64,000 bases of DNA from Phycisphaerales bacterium (GCA_009691725.1 SIAP01000009.1:21354-85353), one strand, 5' to 3'. Positions 42,331 to 51,586 are shown, numbered from the stretch's first letter. Numbers and translations: made by a program. The notes: a model not told the origin generated them from the sequence alone.

Positions 42331-43305
42331 GTGCTTGGCGTATCAAGGAAAGTTGTTTCCGCAGTCGAGCTGACACGACTTTCGATGGCGTTTGGAGCAA
42401 TCACGGACTTGTGGCTCATCGTCATTCTCTCGCGCACCGACGACAGTTACCATTACATGCCAGTCGCATCGATGCCGTTGGCGCAGGCGTTGGTGTGCGC
42501 AGGGATCACGGCAGTTGGGCTCTTTTCGTTCGCTGCTGCGGTGAATGACCTGCTTGATGCCAAGCACGACCGAGTCTTCAGTCCCAGTCGACCGGTGGCG
42601 TCCGGCACGATCGGTTCCGCACAGGCATTCTCCGTCGCGCTTGCATCGCTCCTGCTGGCCCTCGGTGGAGTGCTTGCATTTGGTCCAGGCGCACTCTTCA
42701 TCGCACTCCTGATCGCTGGCGGCACGCTTTTCTACAACGCCACTGCGAAACACATTCCTGGAGTTGGGCTCCTCACGATTGGACTCTTGCACGCGGGGAA
42801 CATGCTGATCCCCAATGACCAGTTCACATTCACACTTCCCGCGTGGCTTGCGATGACACATGCGACCGCGGTCACGACGATTATGCATCTCCTGCAAGCG
42901 AAGCGACCAGCGCTCTCCAAGCGCGCGCTGTGGTTGCTGATTCTGGGATGGCTCGTGTGCAGTGCACTCATCATCGGACAGGGAATCTCGAAGTCCAGCG
43001 GATCGCTCTGGCCAGCCTCCACTCCCCAGTGGGGATGGGTCTGCCCAATCCTGGCGATTGCCGCGTTCATCTGGGTCATCAGACGCAAGATCACGCGCGC
43101 GAATTCGCCCGCCATCGCGGCGGAGAAAGTCGCGCGTTATGGCGCGCTCTGGCAATCGCTGTACGCCGCTGCCTGGCTCTTCTCATGGGGTCAACATGGA
43201 TGGGCCGTCGTCGCGCTCATCGTTGCAGGAGTCGGATTTGGCTCGATGACCATGCTCAAGGAAATCGGCGGCTCTGCGGACCACCCCATCGCATACCGCG
43301 GTTAG
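42331..43305 (+). CDS. UbiA-family prenyltransferase-like membrane protein
   Basis: A 324-residue polytopic membrane protein. The first Asp-rich motif of the UbiA family, NDLLDAKHDRVFSPSRPVASG (about 72-91, read in parts), is intact and places the active site after helix 2. About nine hydrophobic segments follow. I do not see the second Asp-rich motif where expected; only PNDQF is there, so the acceptor or even the activity may differ. The GTG start lies 6 bases after TAGCCT. Related proteins attach prenyl chains to quinone, haem or lipid precursors. Confidence 0.78.
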   Translation: MLGVSRKVVSAVELTRLSMAFGAITDLWLIVILSRTDDSYHYMPVASMPLAQALVCAGITAVGLFSFAAAVNDLLDAKHDRVFSPSRPVASGTIGSAQAFSVALASLLLALGGVLAFGPGALFIALLIAGGTLFYNATAKHIPGVGLLTIGLLHAGNMLIPNDQFTFTLPAWLAMTHATAVTTIMHLLQAKRPALSKRALWLLILGWLVCSALIIGQGISKSSGSLWPASTPQWGWVCPILAIAAFIWVIRRKITRANSPAIAAEKVARYGALWQSLYAAAWLFSWGQHGWAVVALIVAGVGFGSMTMLKEIGGSADHPIAYRG

Positions 43306-43330
43306 ACATCCCGACGCGAGCGAAGATTCG

Positions 43331-43336
43331 TACCAT
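43331..43336 (+). promoter_or_regulatory. -10 element TACCAT of the lptD-like gene
   Basis: TACCAT ends 9 bases before the ATG at 43346. No ribosome binding site seen. Confidence 0.4.
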
Positions 43337-43345
43337 CCCTCGCGC

Positions 43346-46300
43346 ATGCCGCGTGTGACTGGAATCTCGATTCGCCCCCTCCTCGTCGCGCTGCTTCTTC
43401 CGGCACTCTGCTCTCCAGCGGTTGTCGCCCAAGAACTTCGCGATGTCCCCATCACCGGAGGTTCGCTTGGGGGGTTTGTCCTGCCGATCGAACCGGTTGT
43501 GACCGACATCATCATCAACGGCGTGCGTGCCTGGTCGTGGACCGACGACGACACCAAGCGCGTGCAGATTGAGGGAGATGTCCGCGTGAAGTTCGGTGGC
43601 TACTACTTCTCGAGCACCGATGCAGTCATCTGGATCAATCGCATTCCAAGCAGTCAAGGGATCATCAATCAGATTGCCGTGTATTTCCCAGAAGCAGAAG
43701 AGCCAACTCGGCGCGCAGGTCTCGGCGCCAGCGGCAGCGACTTGCTCGTGACTGGAAGTACCCGTGGCGAGGTATCGCTCTCGATCACCATGCTCGACGA
43801 GCGTGCTCCGCCGGCGAACGCGATCCTGCAGCGCGGGGAATCGCGCGTGAAGGGATACCTCGAGTCCATCGCGCAAGCGAGTGGTTCTGCCGCACTCCTG
43901 CGATCGCGGCCGCAGCTCGACTCGCCTGTGATTCCAGTCGAGCCAGCATTGATGGTTGGCGGAACGGTCCAAGCGCCGCCACCACCGGCAACGGATCCCG
44001 CGCCAACCGTACGGGTTGCGACGGATGACACCACGATCTTCGCGCCCAAGGGGACGATTTCATTTTCCGCTGGAAGTACCACCATCGAGACCCAGGATGA
44101 TTGCGTCATGCTCTCGGGATCAGTGCGCGTGGATTACGCAAGTCCGCCTAGTGTGGGACAACTGAAGGAACTGCAACTCTCCGCCGATCGTGCGGTGATC
44201 TTCCTTGCGCCGAAGGCTGGCGCCAACGCATCGAGCGACACCGGACTGCTCGATGCGAAGGATGTCGTGGGCATCTATCTCGAAGGTGATGTCGTGGCGA
44301 CCGACTATCAGTACACGCTGCGCGGGCGGCGGATCTATTACGACTTGCAACTCAACAAGGCCATCGTGATGGATGCAGTCATGCGCACCACCGTGCGCGG
44401 CGGCATCTTGGCGTATGCGCGTGCCGATGAGATGCGGCAACTGGCAGCCGATGAGTTTTCAGCCCAGAACGCACGCGTATCAACCAGCGCTTTTTTTACG
44501 CCTCATCTTGCAGTCGGCGTTCAACGACTGACAATCTCGCAACCGCCTGGAGGCGACGCATTTTTCACCGGGACCAGTGCGACACTGCGCGCCAATGGGA
44601 CACCGATCTTGTACTGGCCATACATTGCGGGATCGCCGAATCAGATTCCTCTCAAGCACATCAATGCTGGGTTTCAGGACTATCAGGGTGCAGCCATTGA
44701 TTCGCAGTGGGACCTCTTTGGATTGATGGGTGTCGACGCCCCCGCGGATGGCACTGAACTCACCTTGATGCAGGAAGTGTTCACGAAGAATGCATTTGGA
44801 CTCGGCGTCCAAGCGCGCACCACCATCTTTGGCGGCACGGGGAGTTTGGAGGGGATGGGCTACTACGACTTTCAGAATGAGGAGCAGACTGCAGCGGGTG
44901 ACATCGTGACCAGCCCGAATGTTTGGCGGGGCGAATTGCGTGGCGATTGGAATGGCGCGCTTGCGAGCGATGTGACGCTGAACATGCAACTGGCGTACTT
45001 CAGCGATCAGAACTTTGTTTCAGTCTTTCGATGGGACGACTACCTGCAGCGGCGCGAGTTTGAAACGAGTGGTTATGTGAACTGGCAGAGCGGCAACAAT
45101 TCGTTGTCGATCTTGATGAAGTACAACCCAAATGACTTTCTCAGCAACGCATACATGATCGCGTCGCGCCCATATTCCGTCGACAAATTTCCAGAACTCG
45201 CATACCACCGCTTCGGCGAATCACTCTTTGGCGAACGAGTCACTTGGACACAGGACTACTCGGCGAGTGTCATGCAATTGCAAGTGCAGTCTGGCACGCC
45301 AAGCGATCTTGGCATCAGTGCCCGAGCATTTTCGGAGAATGCTGCGTTCACCGCCTCGCAGTCAATTCAGCAGGAGTACAACGATGCGGGGTACGACGAC
45401 CTCATGCGAGCGCGCGTCTACACCCGACAAGAATTGGCAATGCCACTCGCGCTGGGCCCCATCAAAGTCGTGCCTTTCGTGCACGGGCAAGCGACGGGAT
45501 ACATGCTGAACAACTTCGACGCCTACTCGCCGGGTGGCTCGAATCTGCGCACCCTGCTCGGCGGAGGAAGTCGGTTTTCGACGGAGTACACAAGCAAGTA
45601 CAACTCGGTCCGCAGTTCGTTCCTCGACCTGAATCGGTTGCATCATGTCATCCAACCGAGTGGCATGCTCTGGTATGGATGGAATTCAACGAGCGTGCTT
45701 GATATGCCGGTGTACGACCAGGAGATCGAAGCGACTTCCGGCGCCGCAGTTGCGCAGGCGCAAATCACAAGCACGTTGCAGACGATGCGTGGTGGCCCAG
45801 GCAACTGGCGATCCGTGGACTGGGTGGTGCTGACGGCCGGTGTCGCCGTCGACAATCAGAACGATTCACTCCAACCCACACAGACCATGACCGATCCCTT
45901 TGGGCTCCGGTACGCGCAGTCACCGATGCCAAGTTTCTACTCGTGGCGCCCCGAGTATTCGCAGTGGGGCGATCATGTCTATGCAAGTGGAACTTTTCAA
46001 TGCAGTGATGCGCTCTCGTTCTACGGACAGGGAACATACCTTTTGCAGGATCGCGGAAACTCGGAGAATAGTTTCGGGCTCAACGATCTCGGGCGTGGGA
46101 CGATTGGTGGGAGCATTCAACAGTCGCCCGATGTTCGCTTCTATTTAGAGTATCGGTATGTGAACAATTTCGGCGTGAATGGGTATCCCGCTGATGAGTT
46201 CATTCAAGGCGGCATCGCATATCAGATCTCGAAGAAGTATTCGCTCACCATCAGTCCGCAGTACGACCTTGTGGAGTCCAACTTCCGATCGGCGACTGTT

Positions 46301-46477
46301 GGGCTCACACGCACCTTTCCAGACTTCTATCTCTCGCTCGGTGCCTCCTTCAACCAGATCGTCGACAACACCACATTCTTTGCATCCGTGCGAATTCCCG
46401 GTGCGGGCGGAGGCGGCACAAGTTTCAATCCAGGTGCTCCCGGTGGCGGGCTCCCCGGATTTGGGCGGCAGGAATAG
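43346..46477 (+). CDS. LptD/OstA-like outer-membrane protein
   Basis: A 1043-residue exported protein with a signal peptide (cleavage near SPAVVAQ). An N-terminal OstA-like region has repeated short beta-strands (KRVQIEGDVRVKFGGYYFSSTDAVIW; EGDVVATDYQYTLRGRRIYYD, read in parts). A large C-terminal beta-barrel rich in aromatic alternating strands ends in a typical porin-like strand (FYLSLGASFNQIVDNTTFFASVRI) before a Gly/Pro tail. LptD places lipopolysaccharide in the outer membrane, so this argues for a diderm envelope. The partner LptE is not seen nearby. Confidence 0.82.
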   Translation: MPRVTGISIRPLLVALLLPALCSPAVVAQELRDVPITGGSLGGFVLPIEPVVTDIIINGVRAWSWTDDDTKRVQIEGDVRVKFGGYYFSSTDAVIWINRIPSSQGIINQIAVYFPEAEEPTRRAGLGASGSDLLVTGSTRGEVSLSITMLDERAPPANAILQRGESRVKGYLESIAQASGSAALLRSRPQLDSPVIPVEPALMVGGTVQAPPPPATDPAPTVRVATDDTTIFAPKGTISFSAGSTTIETQDDCVMLSGSVRVDYASPPSVGQLKELQLSADRAVIFLAPKAGANASSDTGLLDAKDVVGIYLEGDVVATDYQYTLRGRRIYYDLQLNKAIVMDAVMRTTVRGGILAYARADEMRQLAADEFSAQNARVSTSAFFTPHLAVGVQRLTISQPPGGDAFFTGTSATLRANGTPILYWPYIAGSPNQIPLKHINAGFQDYQGAAIDSQWDLFGLMGVDAPADGTELTLMQEVFTKNAFGLGVQARTTIFGGTGSLEGMGYYDFQNEEQTAAGDIVTSPNVWRGELRGDWNGALASDVTLNMQLAYFSDQNFVSVFRWDDYLQRREFETSGYVNWQSGNNSLSILMKYNPNDFLSNAYMIASRPYSVDKFPELAYHRFGESLFGERVTWTQDYSASVMQLQVQSGTPSDLGISARAFSENAAFTASQSIQQEYNDAGYDDLMRARVYTRQELAMPLALGPIKVVPFVHGQATGYMLNNFDAYSPGGSNLRTLLGGGSRFSTEYTSKYNSVRSSFLDLNRLHHVIQPSGMLWYGWNSTSVLDMPVYDQEIEATSGAAVAQAQITSTLQTMRGGPGNWRSVDWVVLTAGVAVDNQNDSLQPTQTMTDPFGLRYAQSPMPSFYSWRPEYSQWGDHVYASGTFQCSDALSFYGQGTYLLQDRGNSENSFGLNDLGRGTIGGSIQQSPDVRFYLEYRYVNNFGVNGYPADEFIQGGIAYQISKKYSLTISPQYDLVESNFRSATVGLTRTFPDFYLSLGASFNQIVDNTTFFASVRIPGAGGGGTSFNPGAPGGGLPGFGRQE

Positions 46478-46489
46478 GCGAGAGATCGC

Positions 46490-46528
46490 GATGGTGGTTC
46501 GCGCTGGTGGTTCGTGCTGGTGGTTCGC
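46490..46528. repeat. Three tandem copies of a 13-bp unit
   Basis: GCTGGTGGTTCGC in three nearly identical copies, in the gap between the lptD-like gene and the SGNH-like gene, 55 bases before the latter's start. Confidence 0.9.
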
Positions 46529-46569
46529 GGAGATTCTCCGGCACGAATTGCATTCAGCAGTGTGCGAAG

Positions 46570-46575
46570 TAGGCT
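46570..46575 (+). promoter_or_regulatory. -10 element TAGGCT
   Basis: TAGGCT ends 8 bases before the ATG at 46584. Confidence 0.4.
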
Positions 46576-46583
46576 GACACATC

Positions 46584-47795
46584 ATGCGAGTGTGCCAAAC
46601 ACGCCCCACCCTGTTGATCCTTGCGCTCGCCCCCATCGCGATCACCCTTGCCACAGTGAACACGGAAGGCGCAGACTGCACGGTGACTTCCACAGGACTG
46701 ACTCCGCTCAACGCCTTTGCACCAGGAGAGTTGTACTTGGGGCTCTTCGCAGGAGGGCTCTATCCAAATGCATCGAATCAACTCGCTGGACCGCATCTCG
46801 CGCGCGGACTGACTGCGGCATCCCAGATCAAACCGCTCGGCACCGATGGTCAACCCAGTACGCAGGGGAAGATCGTGTTGATGTCGATCGGCATGTCCAA
46901 CACAACTCAGGAGTGGTGCGGCGCGGCGAATCCAACGCTCCCGTGCGGACCGACTTCATTCTCGACGCTGGCTCATGCAGACGACTCCATCAACTGGAAC
47001 ACACTCGTCGTCGCTGATGGTGCAAAGAGCGGACAGACTTCGCAGACCTGGGACTCGCCGACGGATCCGAATTACGACCGAGTGCGCGATCAGGTGTTGA
47101 GCGTCATGGGACTCACGGAAGCACAGGTGCAAGTGGTGTGGGTCAAGTCGGCCAATGCCGGACCGACCGTGAAGCTCCCTGCCTCCAATGCAGATGCCTT
47201 CGCTCTCAAGGGGCAACTCGGCAACATCTCGCGGGCGATCAAGACGCGCTATCCAAATGCGCGGCTCGTCTTCCTGTCGAGTCGCATCTACGCGGGATAC
47301 GCGAGCACCACACTCAATCCAGAACCCTACGCATACGAGGGCGCATTCGGCGTGAAGTGGCTGATTCAGGCGCAGATGGAACAAGCTGCCGGAGGTGCCG
47401 CCGATCCGATTGCGGGCGATCTCTCGCCTGCGGTTGCTCCGCATGTTTCGTGGGGACCATACTTGTGGAGCGATGGAATGACGCCTGGTGTCGATGGCGT
47501 GCGCTGGGAATGTGCGGATTTGACGAGTGACGGGACGCATCCATCGACGAGTGGTCGCGAAAAGGTTGCGCGAAAACTCTTGGCATTCTTTGCAGCGAGC
47601 CCATTGTGTGCCGAGTGGTATCGCGCAGTTCCACCGCCGGTGGCAGACTTGAACAACGATGGTCTTGTCAACGGTTCGGACTTGACGATTCTCTTCGCAC
47701 AGTGGGGAACGGACAGTGCGGTTGCGGATCTCGACCGCGACGGCATTGTGGCGGGGTCCGATCTCGCGCTCGTCCTGGGAGCGTGGGGTTCGTGA
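46584..47795 (+). CDS. Secreted SGNH-like protein with dockerin-like C-terminus
   Basis: A 403-residue exported protein. A signal peptide covers about 30 residues. The body looks like an SGNH-fold hydrolase: SIGMSNT near 95 in the place of block I and DGTHPS near 315 in the place of block V, with RLVFLSSRIYAGY in between. The C-terminus has two calcium-loop repeats, DLNNDGLVNGSDLTILFAQWG and DLDRDGIVAGSDLALVLGAWG (read in parts), the dockerin-like module common in planctomycete secreted proteins. The enzyme activity is inferred; the repeats are read directly. Confidence 0.8.
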   Translation: MRVCQTRPTLLILALAPIAITLATVNTEGADCTVTSTGLTPLNAFAPGELYLGLFAGGLYPNASNQLAGPHLARGLTAASQIKPLGTDGQPSTQGKIVLMSIGMSNTTQEWCGAANPTLPCGPTSFSTLAHADDSINWNTLVVADGAKSGQTSQTWDSPTDPNYDRVRDQVLSVMGLTEAQVQVVWVKSANAGPTVKLPASNADAFALKGQLGNISRAIKTRYPNARLVFLSSRIYAGYASTTLNPEPYAYEGAFGVKWLIQAQMEQAAGGAADPIAGDLSPAVAPHVSWGPYLWSDGMTPGVDGVRWECADLTSDGTHPSTSGREKVARKLLAFFAASPLCAEWYRAVPPPVADLNNDGLVNGSDLTILFAQWGTDSAVADLDRDGIVAGSDLALVLGAWGS

Positions 47796-47968
47796 TCCAG
47801 ATGCACGCACGCGGATGCGCGAGCTGCTCTTTCTTCACTTGATCGACTGAGTCGTCGCTGAAGGGACGACGCTCCACATCGAGTCGTTCCTGACGCAGAT
47901 TCGCGCGCACTGGGGGAGCGACCTTGTGTCTCTGCATGTCCTGCGAACTCCTCCGCTCGGTGACATGA

Positions 47969-48340
47969 CCGACTTTTCCATTCGCTAACGCTCTGCGCGG
48001 TGCGCTCGGTGGCGATCGCGCGCGCATTCCAATCGTGCTGCGTCTTGGAAAGGAAACATTCCGAACGAGCGCAACGCCATTTGGTGGCGCGCATGTCTGC
48101 ATATTCAACGGAGTGATGCGTGCGGCAAGCTGCAAACAGGCAGGCGATTCATTCCGCATCGAGATTGAACGCGACACTGCCACGCGCAGAGTGACGCCTC
48201 GCGCTGACCTCACGCGTGCACTCAAGGTCGCGGATGCGGTGGATGCATTCAAGGAGTGCGCCCCGAGTCATCAGAACGCGTGCGCGGCGAATTGCGAAGT
48301 GCGTGGCGATGGTGCGCAGAGGAGAAAAACTTCCCTGATC
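47969..48340 (+). pseudogene. Decayed DUF1905/YdeI-OmpD-associated protein gene
   Basis: The frame beginning after the stop at 47966 reads GALGGDRARIPIVLRLGK, then FRTSATPFGGAHV, GDSFRIEIERDTATRR and LTRALKVADAVDAFKECAPSHQ, which matches the DUF1905 domain and the start of the YdeI/OmpD-associated region. After SHQ (about 48273) the frame goes wrong; the next frame continues with TRARRIAKCVAMVRRGEKLP and a stop at 48338. A deletion of about 40 bases that removed the REYLRWI-like segment would explain both. The N-terminal start is also lost. The rest of the gap 47796-48443 shows no other gene. Confidence 0.72.
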
Positions 48341-48443
48341 GCCTGACCGATTGATCGCCCGACTGGCTTTTCGCCTGACTGGCAGCGGCGGCGAAAGCGC
48401 GCCGCACACGTTTCATCGCCACAGAGTCCTGGGTGATAGATGG

Positions 48444-49535
48444 CTAGCCGCGGAACAGTCCCGGCTTCTCGTCATCAGTCTCCAGCGGAGTGTCCACCGA
48501 GATATCCAGCGGGTTCTCACGAGGTGCCTTGGTGCGGAATGCCGCACCAATGTGCTCGGCACCCGCGCGCGTCACGCAACGACCCTGCCGAGTGCGTGCG
48601 ACGAATCCGCTCTGCAAGAGGAACGGCTCGACGACATCTTCGAGTGTTCCGCCATCCTCTCCCATACTGGCGGCGAGCGCTTCGACCCCAACTGGTCCGC
48701 CCTCATAGACCGTTGCGAGCGTGCGCAGATAGTTTCGGTCCAGCGCGTCCAATCCCAGTGCATCGACCGATTCCAACTTCAATGCGTCATCCACTGTGGC
48801 GTTGCTGATCGATCCATCTCCTCGCACGATCGCGAAGTCCCGCACTCGGCGCAAGAGTCGAAGAGCCACACGCGGCGTGCCGCGGCTTCGCGTTGCAATC
48901 ATCGCGAGTGCAGACTGTCCCACACGACCGATCTCCAGAATGCCGCACGCACGCTGCAGAATCGCCAACAGATCGGTCTCGCCATAGAAGCCCAGATGGT
49001 GCGAGATACCGAATCGCGTTCGCAGCGCAGCAGTGAGAAGCCCTGGACGGGTCGTCGCGCCAATCAGCGTGAATGCCTTCAAGTTGATGGTGACCACTTT
49101 GGCGTGCATCCCTGAATCGACGGTGAAATCGATGCGAAAGTCCTCCATCGCGGGATAGATGTACTCCTCGACCGCCACCGGAAGTCGATGAATCTCATCG
49201 ATGAACAGCACATCGCGATCCTGCATCCGAGTCAGCGTGCCAACCAGATCACCCGCCTTCGTGAGCGCGGGACCGCTGGTCACCGATGCGTGCGATCCCA
49301 ACTCGTGTGCGATGACATGTGCGAGCGTGGTCTTGCCGAGTCCCGGAGGCCCGTAGAGCAGAATGTGCTCCATGGATTGCTTGCGCCGACGCGCCGCTTC
49401 GAGTGCGATGCCAATTCGTTCCTTCAACGCAGACTGACCGACATACTCGGCCATGCTGCGCGGGCGGATCGATGATGCGACGACTTCTTCGTCAGCGGTC
49501 TGTTCGGTCGCAGAGACAATTCGTTCTTTGGCCAT
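48444..49535 (-). CDS. ruvB: Holliday junction branch migration helicase RuvB
   Basis: A 363-residue AAA+ motor that drives branch migration with RuvA. The N-terminal SIRPRSMAEYVGQSALKERIGIALEAARRR (read in parts), Walker A GPPGLGKTTLAHVIA (about 64-78), Walker B LFIDEIHRL, sensor 1 IGATTRPGLL and the winged-helix C-terminus (FVARTRQGRCVTRAGAEHIG) are all present. It is the third gene of the HAD-LemA-RuvB run; ruvA and ruvC are not in this window. Confidence 0.96.
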   Translation of the reverse strand: MAKERIVSATEQTADEEVVASSIRPRSMAEYVGQSALKERIGIALEAARRRKQSMEHILLYGPPGLGKTTLAHVIAHELGSHASVTSGPALTKAGDLVGTLTRMQDRDVLFIDEIHRLPVAVEEYIYPAMEDFRIDFTVDSGMHAKVVTINLKAFTLIGATTRPGLLTAALRTRFGISHHLGFYGETDLLAILQRACGILEIGRVGQSALAMIATRSRGTPRVALRLLRRVRDFAIVRGDGSISNATVDDALKLESVDALGLDALDRNYLRTLATVYEGGPVGVEALAASMGEDGGTLEDVVEPFLLQSGFVARTRQGRCVTRAGAEHIGAAFRTKAPRENPLDISVDTPLETDDEKPGLFRG

Positions 49536-49557
49536 CCGTGCCTGTGTTGATTGACAA

Positions 49558-50136
49558 TCAGAAGTTCACAACTGGAACGCTGCGCGACGCTTCATCTGCT
49601 TTGAAGAACTCGAATGGCTTGAAACCAAACATTCCCCCGATGATGTTGGCTGGGAATTGGGCAAGTGTCGAGTTGAATCCACCCGCAGTGCCGTTGTATC
49701 CACCACGCGAACTCGAAATGGCGTTCTCGAGATTCGAGAGTTCACCCTGCAATTGCAGGAAGTTCTGATTCGCCTTGAGGTCTGGGTATGCCTCTGCGAT
49801 CGCCATCAGCCGACCGAGCGCACCAGACAGTTGCCCCTCTGCATCGGACTTTTCGCCCACCGTTCCGGCGCTCATCGCCGAGGCACGTGCCTTGATGACG
49901 GCTTCAAGCGTCCCCTTTTCATGCGCTGCGTAGCCCTGCACCGTGTTCACAAGATTTGGAATGAGATCGTGACGACGCTTCAACTGCACATCGATTCCGC
50001 TGAGCGCGCTCTCGGTTGCAACGCGCAGTCGTTGGAGTCTGTTGTAGACGCCGACGATGAAGATCGCGGCGATGAAGAGGACGACCACCACCACCAGCAC
50101 CACCAGTCCGATTCCGCCAAGCAACGCTCCGCCCAT
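49558..50136 (-). CDS. LemA family protein
   Basis: A 192-residue membrane-anchored protein. One N-terminal transmembrane helix (GGIGLVVLVVVVVLFIAAIF) precedes the LemA helical domain: YNRLQRLRVATESALSGIDVQLKRRHDLIPNLVNTVQGYAAHE (read in parts) and LKANQNFLQLQGELSNLENAI. The family's YN...LIPNLV core is exact. The ATG at 50136 has AAAGGAG 7 bases upstream; the longer open frame upstream belongs to the HAD gene region. Function of LemA proteins remains unclear. Confidence 0.92.
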   Translation of the reverse strand: MGGALLGGIGLVVLVVVVVLFIAAIFIVGVYNRLQRLRVATESALSGIDVQLKRRHDLIPNLVNTVQGYAAHEKGTLEAVIKARASAMSAGTVGEKSDAEGQLSGALGRLMAIAEAYPDLKANQNFLQLQGELSNLENAISSSRGGYNGTAGGFNSTLAQFPANIIGGMFGFKPFEFFKADEASRSVPVVNF

Positions 50137-50155
50137 TCTTCGACTCCTTTGAGGC

Positions 50156-50911
50156 TTACTGCCTCTGAAAAACTTGCCGCCCATCGTGAAGCGAATCTTG
50201 CAGCGCAGACTCAAACCGCGTGAGATCGCGATAATCGCGCAAGACTTCCTTCGCACCAGCCGCACTCAAGCGCAACGCACGCTCGCCGTGACCGACCCCA
50301 ACAAACCCGTATCCACCGACGCGCGCCGCTTGGAGATCCCAGTGGCCGTCGCCGACATACACCACGGGGATGCTAGCGAGTGTGTTCTCTGGATTCGCTC
50401 GCCGGATCGCCCAGCGGATGATGTCCGTGCGAGCGAATGCGTCGTCGGCGCACGAGAATGCATCGACGTGAGCATCGATCGAGATCCCAACGCACTTCAG
50501 TTTGCGGTCCGCCGAAGGTCCCCACCCCCCAGTTGCGATGGCGACCATCCATCCCATGGCGGGCAATGCTTCAAGCATCGCACGCGCACCATCGACTTCC
50601 TTCCACGGCTGCGATGGCGCACGCGACTCTTCGCCGATGAGTTCGATAAATCGGGCCCGAACGGCTCGCATCTCGCGCAGCGATGGTGCGCGCTTCCCAT
50701 GCGTGCGGATGAGTTCGCTCAAGATGCCGTCATCGGTCGAGTGCGTGTATGCCCCCCAGTCGGTCGAGAATCCAGTGAACCCAAGGACCTCGGTGACCGC
50801 GCGTGCGTAGCACGACTCATCGACTGCATTCGTCTGTGCGAGCGTGCCATCCACATCAAAGATGGCGAGACCGTTGGTCGGACACACTTGTGAGTAACCA
50901 CGCGTGGACAT
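50156..50911 (-). CDS. HAD-superfamily hydrolase
   Basis: A 251-residue phosphatase-like protein of the phosphoglycolate phosphatase type. Motif I is AIFDVDGTLAQTN (about 16-28), motif II is IATGG near 128, and motif III/IV is VVYVGDGHWDLQAA near 195. A helical cap domain lies between I and II. The upstream extension of the open frame is not protein-like; the ATG at 50911 follows TATCGT by 7 bases. The substrate is unknown. Confidence 0.85.
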   Translation of the reverse strand: MSTRGYSQVCPTNGLAIFDVDGTLAQTNAVDESCYARAVTEVLGFTGFSTDWGAYTHSTDDGILSELIRTHGKRAPSLREMRAVRARFIELIGEESRAPSQPWKEVDGARAMLEALPAMGWMVAIATGGWGPSADRKLKCVGISIDAHVDAFSCADDAFARTDIIRWAIRRANPENTLASIPVVYVGDGHWDLQAARVGGYGFVGVGHGERALRLSAAGAKEVLRDYRDLTRFESALQDSLHDGRQVFQRQ

Positions 50912-50918
50912 GAATCGC

Positions 50919-50924
50919 ACGATA
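50919..50924 (-). promoter_or_regulatory. -10 element TATCGT of the HAD gene
   Basis: Minus-strand TATCGT, 7 bases (GCGATTC), then ATG at 50911. Confidence 0.55.
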
Positions 50925-51030
50925 CTCCTTCCACGTCCCATCCCCACCCCACTCCACCCAAGTTGCGGGCAGATACCAAGGCGCAGCCTGAGGATCTTCC
51001 CGCAACCGCGCGGGGGCGAATCATGAGGGT

Positions 51031-51036
51031 TACGAT
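51031..51036 (+). promoter_or_regulatory. -10 element TACGAT
   Basis: TACGAT, 6 bases (TCTGCG), then ATG at 51043. The promoter of the frameshifted zinc-ribbon gene is intact. Confidence 0.5.
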
Positions 51037-51042
51037 TCTGCG

Positions 51043-51586
51043 ATGCGCTGTGCGGGGTGTGGTGATCAGATGCTTGTCGAGCAGCTGCGTTGTCCCGAAT
51101 GCGGCATCGAGCGGTGCAATCCAACGCGACAAGAGTTGATCGAATGTTTCCCGTGGTGGGCTGCTGTCGCACGCACTGGACTTGGACTCTTTGCACTTGT
51201 CGCCATCGCGCCACTGCCCGTCGTACTCAACGAATGGCCGGCATTTCCCAGCGCGATGGGCGCAGTGCTCGGTGGTGCATATTCGCGCGGGTCACACCAA
51301 AGCGTCTTCTGGGCGGCGGGTTACTCGGCTCGCTTCCCATTGCGCTCGGCACGCTCTGTCTTCTGTGCGCGACGCCGCCTGCGCGCGTGCGAAAGTCGCG
51401 ACGATTCGCGATCGGCGCGACGCTCGCACTCCCTCTCCGTCGGAAGTCTTCGCTGCATGCTGCGTGGTGTGGCTCGCTTGTTTGCCCGTGGCAGCACTGG
51501 TGATGGGTCGTGGATGGCGCAGCGTCGTCGCTGCGCTGATCTCGCTGCTCGTTGCCGTGCTCATGACGCCGATGTTGACTGAATGA
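51043..51586 (+). pseudogene. Zinc-ribbon membrane protein gene broken by two frameshifts
   Basis: The first frame encodes a zinc ribbon (MRCAGCG...LRCPECG, residues 1-26) and a transmembrane helix (GLGLFALVAIAPLPVVL). After about 51290 membrane-like sequence continues in the third frame (RLLGGGLLGSLPIALGTLCLLCA), and after about 51430 in the second (VFAACCVVWLACLPVAALVMG, AALISLLVAVLMTPMLTE). Each switch equals one missing base. The composite is a four-helix protein with the same architecture as the intact gene at 53938. Either the gene is dead or the assembly has two single-base errors. Confidence 0.7.

Noticed and set aside
47668..48252. A 194-codon minus-strand frame in the gap after the SGNH-like gene
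   Set aside because: It overlaps the end of the SGNH-like gene and the DUF1905 pseudogene, and has shadow-like composition.
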